Shown here: in pieces, positions 56,452-63,064 of the stretch
How the letters are laid out: each line of letters begins with the position of its first letter
How positions within the stretch are numbered: position 1 is the stretch's first letter
Assembly: GCA_016280725.1 (NCBI GenBank)
Contig: JAEEHF010000010.1
Location: 1-63,064 of the forward strand
Source: Bacillota bacterium
Lineage (GTDB): Bacteria; Bacillota; Clostridia; TANB77; UBA1234
Reading direction: 5' to 3'
DNA length: 63,064 bases
Notes under the pieces: generated by a model
What the model was told of the DNA's origin: nothing
The model's input: the letters and a program-made list of their open reading frames with translations, nothing else
The model's database searches: none
Program-made: the position numbers and the translations under genes

Positions 56452-58389
56452 TTATTTCATAATCTCATCTATTGCTTCTTTACCTTTATACAATGGATGG
56501 TTTTCTTCAAATTTTGACCCATTCTTTGCTTCTTTAGATTCAACATGCTTTTGCTTTTCATTTATGATATCTTTTGTAAGAGAACTTAGTGCATCATCTA
56601 TATCACCAGTATTATCTAATCCCATATATATAAGTTGAGGCACAAATCCTAGAGTTGCCGAAGTATAATAATTACCTCCAAAATTATTTGCATTATCTAA
56701 CGTTTTCTCGCCTATGATTGGAGTATTTTTTGAATTCGTTAAATATACAACGACTAGATTATTATCAAAATCTATCATGGTTAGAGTTCCTGTCCACCCC
56801 TGATGGCCGATTGTACTTTCTGGTGCTTGTGTTCCAAAATAGTATACTCTTCTATCATCCGCTTCTCTCCACCAGCCTATTCCATAATTCATAGTGTTTG
56901 AAAATTGTGGGGCAATAAAAATATCTCTTATATCTTTTGAAAAGAACCTATTATTTCCATATCCACCTGTAAGCATTACTGAAGCAAGTTTAGCTAAATC
57001 AGATGCATTTGAGAACAATCCTGCATGGCCTGAAATTCCTTCCATAGTGTAGTATGCTTCTTCGTCATGTACTTCACCTTGTATTGTTTCTTTTCTAACT
57101 CTTGGAAAAGATAGTACTCCATCTCTTGTGTTACCATTAAGTTCAGTCGCTGCACAGTCTTCTTTTTTAAAGCCATTATCCAAAGGATTATATGTTATAT
57201 GCGTTAATCCCATAGGATCCCAATATGTCTTTTTTAAAAATGTATTTAAGTCTTCACCAGTAATTTTTTCAATAATCATTCCCAAAAGCATATAATCAAT
57301 ATCTGAGTACAACGTTTTAGTTCCTGGCTCATATATTAGAGGCGTTTTGCAAATACCTTCATTTAATGTTTTTTCACGAGTTGCATTTTCAACATATAAT
57401 ACATTATCTACATTTTCATCCAATCTTTGATTAATTGCATCATATTTTTGATTGTGATAATGTCCACCATCTGGAAATCCAGCTCTATGCATCATAACGT
57501 CTTTAATAGTAAGGTTCGATTTCCACTCTTTTATTTTGCTAAATCCAGGGTAGTTTTCTCCGAATGAAGCAAATTTAATTTCTAGTGTATTATCTACAAA
57601 TTTTGAGCCAATAATATCTACTATCTTATCTTCTAATTTTATTTTTCCGTTTTCCATCAAATACTGAATTCCATATGCAACAGAGTACATTTTTGTATTT
57701 GATGCCAAATCAAACAAAGTGTCATTAGTAACTTTAACTTTGTTATCAAGTTCTGTTCCGTCTTGATTATATGAATTTAGATATCCCCAAGAGTTTTCAT
57801 ATATTAGTTTTCCATCTTTTACAACTGCAAGTTGTGCACCTGGAAATCCATGATTTACATCTGATTCAATTATTTTGCTAATAAGATCAAATGGTTCACT
57901 TCTAAGTCCAACTTCTTCCAATGAACCGTTTATTACTTCTGGATATGGAACATATAGAGTAACTGCGTTTGAAAGTCTATTAGGCATGATATTACTTACT
58001 TGAATAGTGTTAATATTATTTGTTGTATAATTTGAAATATCTAATTCATAAGTTCCCGCAGTTACATTAGTAGTATCAACCCTATGATTATTTACAAATA
58101 ATTCAAAGCTTTCTACTTCAGCGCTAATATCAAAATATACTTTTCCTTGCCCCTTATTCATATTAAAACTATACATACTATTCATTGCAAGCGTATCATC
58201 GACGTATCCCTTCCAATCTGGAAAGGATACTTTTCCTTGCCATGAACCACTTACATTATTAATTCTATTCATTACTAGTTCTCCACTTATACTATAATCT
58301 TCATTAGAACATTGCGTTAAAAAAACTCCCATTCCTAATATAGCAAGAAAAACTGTAGCTGACAAAACGAAAATTAATAACCCTTTCAT
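56452..58389 (-). CDS. Serine beta-lactamase-like hydrolase with N-terminal beta domain
   Basis: A 645-residue exported protein. The N-terminal hydrophobic signal ends LTQC; the lipobox is atypical. Residues about 35-155 are a beta-rich region (VSGSWQGKVSFPDWKGYVDDT) followed by the class C beta-lactamase/esterase fold with the SxxK serine in LASNTKMYS, the catalytic-type YSD motif, and HQGWTG. Such proteins are PBP-like peptidases or esterases, not necessarily antibiotic-degrading. The start follows GAGGAATATAG. Confidence 0.85.
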   Translation of the reverse strand: MKGLLIFVLSATVFLAILGMGVFLTQCSNEDYSISGELVMNRINNVSGSWQGKVSFPDWKGYVDDTLAMNSMYSFNMNKGQGKVYFDISAEVESFELFVNNHRVDTTNVTAGTYELDISNYTTNNINTIQVSNIMPNRLSNAVTLYVPYPEVINGSLEEVGLRSEPFDLISKIIESDVNHGFPGAQLAVVKDGKLIYENSWGYLNSYNQDGTELDNKVKVTNDTLFDLASNTKMYSVAYGIQYLMENGKIKLEDKIVDIIGSKFVDNTLEIKFASFGENYPGFSKIKEWKSNLTIKDVMMHRAGFPDGGHYHNQKYDAINQRLDENVDNVLYVENATREKTLNEGICKTPLIYEPGTKTLYSDIDYMLLGMIIEKITGEDLNTFLKKTYWDPMGLTHITYNPLDNGFKKEDCAATELNGNTRDGVLSFPRVRKETIQGEVHDEEAYYTMEGISGHAGLFSNASDLAKLASVMLTGGYGNNRFFSKDIRDIFIAPQFSNTMNYGIGWWREADDRRVYYFGTQAPESTIGHQGWTGTLTMIDFDNNLVVVYLTNSKNTPIIGEKTLDNANNFGGNYYTSATLGFVPQLIYMGLDNTGDIDDALSSLTKDIINEKQKHVESKEAKNGSKFEENHPLYKGKEAIDEIMK

Positions 58390-58473
58390 CTATATTCCTC
58401 ATTTCTTTATTGTTTTTCTTCCTTCATTTTAACACATGAAATACGGCAATTACACCATTTTCCATTATTAAAA

Positions 58474-58513
58474 AACAAAAAGACACCTGAAGTATAACAC
58501 TTCAGATGCCTAA
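58474..58513 (-). terminator. Terminator of the 58.5-kb gene
   Basis: AGGCATCTGAAGT-gttat-ACTTCAGGTGTCT followed by TTTTGTTTTTT on the minus strand. Confidence 0.85.
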
Positions 58514-58518
58514 AAATA

Positions 58519-59202
58519 TCAAACCTTTTTGCGAACTTCTTTGAGCACCTTGTGACGATCACGAATCCCCTTACTCATTTTGGGAATATCGGTATCGAGA
58601 TAGTGGAAATCAAAGGTATCCGCATCCTCAAAAATCCTCAAACCGAGTTCACAGAATTTGATGGCAAACCTTGCAACCCTTCCATTCATGAAATAGCTTG
58701 CAGAAGTTTCCATCTCACCCTTCGCCTCAATAAGCAGGTCATAAAGGTCATTGATTTTATCCATAACAGGTGCCTTGGCAATCAGAAAACCAGTCTTGTC
58801 TTTGAGAATGTCTGTGGTTACTTTCTTTCTCTCAAGGCTAGCGATTGCGACTTCAAGGTCTCCAAATTCTTCATCATACTCACGAATAGTAGAATAGTAC
58901 TTACTCATGGAAGAAATATAAATAGCCTCACAATTCATAAGTCCCATTTTGGTATACTGGTAAAAACTTTCCAGAGAATGGATACCATGAGTCTTAAGGT
59001 ATTCCTCAATCATCTGCACAATATGATACAAGATCTGCTGACGGCTACCGAAAATAGAAGTATCATCAGTAGGCTTACCGTCAATTCCGATTCTAGGAGT
59101 ATCCTTCAGCCGTTCATACTCGCTTTCAGCACACGCCTTAAAATCGTCGAAAGATTCAAAAGCCACAGAAATACGCTTGCCATCCACCAGAATGCTATTC
59201 AT
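58519..59202 (-). CDS. Hypothetical helical protein with atypical codon use
   Basis: I do not recognise this 227-residue, mostly alpha-helical protein. Its base composition is more GC-rich than neighbours, like the F420-ligase-like gene at 5922. It starts 7 nt after GGAGG. It has one CGG (59112) read as Arg in YERLKD; skipping the C would lead to an immediate TGA. No signal or membrane segment. It has its own terminator, so it may be a recent acquisition. Confidence 0.75.
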   Translation of the reverse strand: MNSILVDGKRISVAFESFDDFKACAESEYERLKDTPRIGIDGKPTDDTSIFGSRQQILYHIVQMIEEYLKTHGIHSLESFYQYTKMGLMNCEAIYISSMSKYYSTIREYDEEFGDLEVAIASLERKKVTTDILKDKTGFLIAKAPVMDKINDLYDLLIEAKGEMETSASYFMNGRVARFAIKFCELGLRIFEDADTFDFHYLDTDIPKMSKGIRDRHKVLKEVRKKV

Positions 59203-59316
59203 GTGCCAACCTCCTCACAATTAGTCATATACCAAATCTTGGTACATCGTTATAATTATTGAATCAGGAGGATTATACTATATAAAATAGCTTTAATCAA
59301 GTATTATGTTAATTAT

Positions 59317-59850
59317 TTATCTATCTCTGCCTCCATGTTCATCTTTTGTTATTCTTCGCGGAGGTGAAATAATATCTATTACATGTCCTTTTGGCAGTTC
59401 TTGCGCAATTGCATGATATGCCTCTCCAAATTGCTTATACATTCTATCAATAGCATACTCAGGAACAACACGGTCCCTTCTAGTATTTTGCCTTTTTATT
59501 CTATCCAAAGGAACATTCAGAACTAATGCATAGATGGGAACATTACATCTTTTTGCAATATCATATAGTTCTCTTCTTGCTCTTTCTTGAAGGTTTGTAG
59601 CATCAGCAATTGTTGTTTTGCCTTCTTTAAGTTTTTCTTCTATTTCACGATAGAAGATTTCAAAAACTTGTTCATTTGCAGTTTGATCTTTTGAGTCACC
59701 ACATAATCTCTTTCTAATATCATCACTAGAAATAATTACTGCCCTTTCATCATTACCAAATGTCTCTTTAGCAAAAGTAGATTTCCCGGCACCTGCTATT
59801 CCAACAAGTATTATAAGAGAATTATCTGGGATATTTATTATTTTATTCAT
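59317..59850 (-). CDS. P-loop kinase, polynucleotide-kinase/zeta-toxin-like
   Basis: A 177-residue AAA_33-type kinase with Walker A GIAGAGKST (residues 17-25) and a downstream DDIRKRL, GKTTIADATNLQ and RR motif seen in polynucleotide kinases, tRNA-ligase-like kinases and metabolite kinases. It probably phosphorylates a nucleic-acid end or small molecule. It is followed by the AAA ATPase gene only upstream on the same strand (35 nt gap). The start follows AGAGGAACTGTT. Confidence 0.85.
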   Translation of the reverse strand: MNKIINIPDNSLIILVGIAGAGKSTFAKETFGNDERAVIISSDDIRKRLCGDSKDQTANEQVFEIFYREIEEKLKEGKTTIADATNLQERARRELYDIAKRCNVPIYALVLNVPLDRIKRQNTRRDRVVPEYAIDRMYKQFGEAYHAIAQELPKGHVIDIISPPRRITKDEHGGRDR

Positions 59851-59884
59851 AACAGTTCCTCTCTTAACTGAAATCGCTTACAAT

Positions 59885-60604
59885 TCACTCATCGAATAAT
59901 ACTTTTTGCATACCATATGGATTATTTATAAAATCCTTATATGTTTTAAATACTTCTGTATCCTCATATTTTATTTCTTCCATACAATTATTTAAATCAA
60001 TAATTTTTCCATATTTATATGACAAAAGTATTGGAGAATGTGTTGCAATAATAAACTGAGAACCATTTTGGGCTAAATCATGAATATAGCATAAAAGTGT
60101 CATTTGCCTTTGCGGAGATAATGCAGCTTCTGGTTCATCCAAGAAATATAACCCTTTATCCCAAAACCTGTGTTCAACTAGTTTTAAAAACGACTCTCCA
60201 TGTGAACAAGAATGCAAGTCTTCTCCTCCATATGTTGTATATACTAAATCACCATTCTTGCTTATATCTGAAGCAACGTTAAAGAACGATTCTGCTCTTA
60301 AGAAAAATTTTGTTTTAGGAACACCAAATTTACTAATCATTAAATGCTTATATAGATCTGAATAATCATCATAATTTGAAAACTGCATATTATCACTACC
60401 ACCTTCTGGATTCATTCCAAGAGCAATAGCAATAGCCTCAAGAAGTGTAGATTTGCCAACACCATTTTCTCCATATAAAAAAGTCACTGAATTGTCTATC
60501 TCAAGTTCTTCAAAATCTTTTAGACATTTTATATTATATGGATATTGATTTGTATTTATAGAGTCCCTATTTAATCTTATTCTATTTATAAATAATCTAT
60601 CCAT
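59885..60604 (-). CDS. AAA family ATPase of the ABC/SMC-like head class
   Basis: A 239-residue ATPase with Walker A GENGVGKST, a Q-loop-like region, the signature SHGES, Walker B GLYFLDEPEAALSP and an H-loop IATHSP. It lacks a coiled-coil arm and is of the single-domain AAA_21/AbiEii-like group found next to small kinases and defence genes. The adjacent genes (kinase, YcxB-like protein) may form a small unit. The start follows AGAGGTTAA. No nuclease partner is seen, so defence is only a guess. Confidence 0.88.
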   Translation of the reverse strand: MDRLFINRIRLNRDSINTNQYPYNIKCLKDFEELEIDNSVTFLYGENGVGKSTLLEAIAIALGMNPEGGSDNMQFSNYDDYSDLYKHLMISKFGVPKTKFFLRAESFFNVASDISKNGDLVYTTYGGEDLHSCSHGESFLKLVEHRFWDKGLYFLDEPEAALSPQRQMTLLCYIHDLAQNGSQFIIATHSPILLSYKYGKIIDLNNCMEEIKYEDTEVFKTYKDFINNPYGMQKVLFDE

Positions 60605-60616
60605 TTAACCTCTAGT

Positions 60617-61072
60617 TTATTTTTTCTTTTCTCTAATAAATTCTTCTAAACCTTCTGGCATGTTTTCCTTTGAAAGCATAAGGCCTTGATTTTTAGCTAT
60701 CATTAAATAAAAATTCGTTTTTGTTTCCAAAATTTTATCTAATTTTTCATATGGAATTTTTGCTTCTCCGCCCTCATGTCTTTCTATCACATATTCATTA
60801 TAAAATTCATATGTAATTTCAGCATTTTGAATTAATTTATTTGAATTAAATACTCTTCTTACACCAATTTCAGCAGCACCAAAAAATAGTATTGGATATA
60901 TTATTGCAAATAAAATTAAGAAGATATTATTTAATAGTATTCCACCCGTTAATATCATTAATACTGCAATTATTGATACCACTAAAATGTATTTTCTGTT
61001 CATAACTGCTCGATTAAATTTTTTATACTCTTCAAAAGTATATTTCGTTGTTGTTTTATACAAACAATCCAT
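60617..61072 (-). CDS. YcxB-like membrane protein
   Basis: A 151-residue protein with two adjacent membrane helices (ILVVSIIAVLMILTGGILL and FLILFAIIYPILFFGAAEIG) and a C-terminal PH-like segment (YEFYNEYVIERHEGGEAKIPYEKLDKILETKTNFYL), matching the YcxB-like domain of small Firmicute membrane proteins. Function is unknown. The start follows GGAAGAATACT. It lies 12 nt upstream of the AAA ATPase gene. Confidence 0.8.
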   Translation of the reverse strand: MDCLYKTTTKYTFEEYKKFNRAVMNRKYILVVSIIAVLMILTGGILLNNIFLILFAIIYPILFFGAAEIGVRRVFNSNKLIQNAEITYEFYNEYVIERHEGGEAKIPYEKLDKILETKTNFYLMIAKNQGLMLSKENMPEGLEEFIREKKK

Positions 61073-61099
61073 AGTATTCTTCCTTTTTTATTATTTTAA

Positions 61100-62152
61100 T
61101 TAATTATTTCCAAATTGTGATACACATCTTACACTTATTAAAAGTGACTGTTCTCTTGTTGCATTACCTAATACTCCAAACTCGTTGTTTCCAATTCCTT
61201 TAATAATTTCTTTATCTGACATAAAGTAAATTGCATCCATGCTCCAATCATGCATCAATTTATGGTCTGCAAATACTGTTCTTGCTGTTGGGTCAAATCT
61301 TTTAGTATCTACACCAGCTTTTTCTAATGCTCTTGCCATCATTGTTGCCATTTGCTCTCTTGTAATTAATGCATTAGGATCAAATGTCGTTTCTGATGTA
61401 CCAGTTGTGATTCCTATTGCATACGCTTTTAACACTTCAGTATTAGTTGTATCTGTAAATGGATTTGGGTCAGCTGGAGGTGTGTAGCTTTCAGAAATAT
61501 TTTGGTAAGCTAGTACTGCAACTTCTGCAAATTCTTCTCTTGTAATGTTTTGAGATAAATCTGCCTCTTTTAAACTTGCTGGAATTAAATCCAACTTGGC
61601 TGCTTTTTTTAGTTCTTCTATTGCCCAATCAGATGCTTTAAAGTTAACTTTTTCATTTAATATCAACGTCTCAGAAGGGTCACTTGAACGTTCTAAACCA
61701 TCAGCGGTAGCGCCTGTATAGAATGCTCTTGCTTCTACCTGAGAATCAACATGTAGCTCAGATAAATAACCTGTTTCAAATATTCCATTCCAATGGTCTT
61801 CATCTTGTTCATAGTTTGGAGAATAATTTAGTCCTATATCATCCCAAATTTGTTTTCCATCTATATCATATTGAAGTCTAAGTCCACCAATATAACCAGC
61901 CTGATTATATCCTGCTTCATGAGTTTCAAAGTATTCTATAGCTCTTCTAACATTTTCTGGGGTCTCGATTGTAATTTCAAGCCAAACATTGTTTCCACCA
62001 TCATTATGAATTTCTAGATTTGAAACAATAGGTGGTGTCAACAAATCTTCAGCAGTAGGCTCTCTTCTTTCTGGAATTACAAGGTCAGCAAATGCAAACG
62101 AACTAATCACAAATATACAAACTAATAATAAAACTACTACTTTTTTAACCAT
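61100..62152 (-). CDS. S-layer homology domain protein
   Basis: A 350-residue exported protein. After a signal peptide (VVVLLLVCIFVISSFAFA) comes a beta-sandwich-like N-terminal domain (residues 30-165), then three SLH repeats with ITREEFAEVAVL, ITREQMATMMARAL and ATREQSLL motifs. SLH domains bind pyruvylated wall polymer. The start at 62152 follows GGAG by 11 nt, so the upstream ATG at about 62188 in the same frame is a weaker alternative. It lies next to the Cys-rich protein at 62208. Confidence 0.85.
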   Translation of the reverse strand: MVKKVVVLLLVCIFVISSFAFADLVIPERREPTAEDLLTPPIVSNLEIHNDGGNNVWLEITIETPENVRRAIEYFETHEAGYNQAGYIGGLRLQYDIDGKQIWDDIGLNYSPNYEQDEDHWNGIFETGYLSELHVDSQVEARAFYTGATADGLERSSDPSETLILNEKVNFKASDWAIEELKKAAKLDLIPASLKEADLSQNITREEFAEVAVLAYQNISESYTPPADPNPFTDTTNTEVLKAYAIGITTGTSETTFDPNALITREQMATMMARALEKAGVDTKRFDPTARTVFADHKLMHDWSMDAIYFMSDKEIIKGIGNNEFGVLGNATREQSLLISVRCVSQFGNN

Positions 62153-62207
62153 GTCTTTAACGTCTCCTTTATCTTTCTCTATATTCATTATACTTCTAAA
62201 CCACAAA

Positions 62208-62657
62208 CTATCTCTTTTTATAAATTACTAGCTCTGGATTTGTGCCATTTGGACCATACTCACTTACAAGTATAAAACTCATATTGGAAGCTATTCCAAA
62301 ACACCTATCTTCTCCATCACTAAATTCAGCTTTAACTTGGGTACCAAGATAGTTCTCATCATTGTTCAATAATTTAGCTTTTTGCCCATTAGGTAGAGTA
62401 TATTCTATATTTATAGTCCCACCATTTAGTGCGAAAAGTTCTGTAATTTTTGGCATACCAAAAACATCTAGAGAATTAATCTCCTCTATTAATTGTTTTT
62501 TAAATTCTTCAAATTTTGCTTTTCCACCAGTTAGAATATACTTTGCAATAAAACATTGTTTTCCAAAAGGGCACCCCTTGGTTTGCTCACAGCCCTTGCA
62601 ATTATTCGCCATTCCATATCTGCATCCATTACATTCAGCACCACAAATTGATCCCAT
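62208..62657 (-). CDS. Cys-rich DUF3795-like protein
   Basis: A 149-residue protein starting MGSICGAECNGC, with CKGCEQTKGC and CFIAKYIL, typical of DUF3795 zinc- or iron-binding small proteins. The second half (about 60-149) resembles a DUF3788/YdhG-type fold (FGIASNMSFILVSEYGPNG). The start follows GGAGG. It is probably cytoplasmic. It shares direction with the SLH gene 1 nt after its upstream codons, so it may be co-transcribed. Confidence 0.75.
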   Translation of the reverse strand: MGSICGAECNGCRYGMANNCKGCEQTKGCPFGKQCFIAKYILTGGKAKFEEFKKQLIEEINSLDVFGMPKITELFALNGGTINIEYTLPNGQKAKLLNNDENYLGTQVKAEFSDGEDRCFGIASNMSFILVSEYGPNGTNPELVIYKKR

Positions 62658-62679
62658 TTCATTTCCTCCTAAAACTACT

Positions 62680-63064
62680 CTATATTAACAATTTCATGTT
62701 TTCTTTTAATAGCTTTTCAATGTTATCTGCAAGCCTTGTTAGGTAGTCAATCTTGTATCCTAGCTTTTCGATTTCATCCATATTTCTAAGCATCTCTGCT
62801 TCAGTTTTTCTATCTTCCTTTGCTACATCTATTAATAAAATTTCCAACTCATTTCCACTAAATGCAAACATAAAATCAAATACTGTATCATTTATAAGGT
62901 TGGCACATTCGTGCTTAAAGCTTGCTTCCTCTTTACTAACATAAGCACCATTTAGCTCGGGAATCCCTTCAATTTCAAAATCTAATTCTTTAGGTTCAAT
63001 ATCTATACTACATGGTACATCTGACTTCCATTTTTCATAATCTATAAAATATAATACTTCACCA
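62680..63064 (-). CDS. C-terminal part of an unknown protein (5' end outside the window)
   Basis: An open frame runs from the right window edge to the stop at 62680, about 127 residues. It has an acidic, helical C-terminus (RNMDEIEKLGYKIDYLTRLADNIEKLL) and contains EASFKHECANLIND. No family can be named from this part. A shorter internal start near 62871 lacks a ribosome site. Confidence 0.6.
   Translation of the reverse strand, partial: GEVLYFIDYEKWKSDVPCSIDIEPKELDFEIEGIPELNGAYVSKEEASFKHECANLINDTVFDFMFAFSGNELEILLIDVAKEDRKTEAEMLRNMDEIEKLGYKIDYLTRLADNIEKLLKENMKLLI

Overview
The window is AT-rich, densely coded Gram-positive DNA, most likely from an anaerobic Firmicute of the class Clostridia. 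The evidence is LexA with a GAAC-N4-GTTY box, RNase J, a Leu T-box leader, S-layer homology proteins, many small lipoproteins, AGGAGG ribosome sites, frequent TTG/GTG starts and strong hairpin/T-run terminators. No rRNA, CRISPR array or transposase gene is visible.

Layout. 1-5.1 kb: a truncated InlB-repeat surface protein, asd plus a small partner, and two lipoproteins. 5.2-10.5 kb: a YggS-type PLP protein, an orphan F420-ligase-like protein and a ClpC-type AAA+ ATPase. 10.8-17.9 kb: lexA, a His-rich ABC system that looks like a metal importer, a DUF368 lipid carrier translocase and RNase J. 18.3-25.2 kb: glmM, a PstS-like protein and a cluster of membrane-anchored paralogues with a YARHG protein. 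25.3-26.2 kb: a large structured RNA candidate of about 670 nt followed by tRNA-Thr(GGT). 26.2-33.4 kb: a flippase, an ATP-grasp protein, membrane proteins and leuS with its T-box. 33.4-43.7 kb: a pilin-like giant surface protein, an ABC exporter and an S-layer protein. 44-49.7 kb: pyrG behind an attenuator, a GT-C-like membrane protein, a second structured RNA candidate of about 400 nt and a P-II/DUF1538 pair. 49.7-63 kb: zinc-ribbon proteins flanking a three-gene ABC exporter, a sirtuin, a serine hydrolase, small ATPases and an SLH protein.

The most striking observation is translational. Seven genes are broken by +1 frame changes at eight places. At every one of them the codon in the current frame is CGG, and dropping its C turns the next triplet into a glycine codon (GGN) and restores a sensible protein. 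In one ABC ATPase two such sites lie 25 nt apart inside the Walker A region, and dropping both Cs regenerates a perfect motif. In an S-layer protein the corrected frame stops one base before an intergenic repeat that the uncorrected frame reads through. By eye, in-frame CGG is otherwise nearly absent. It is read as ordinary Arg only in asd, the small gene after it, and two other genes, and always before a pyrimidine. Either this lineage shifts +1 at CGG (or reads CGGN as Gly), or the sequence carries a systematic C-insertion error before GG. Raw reads or proteomics would decide.

A family of palindromic intergenic repeats built on GGGGACACGAC occurs at about ten places, often exactly between convergent stop codons.
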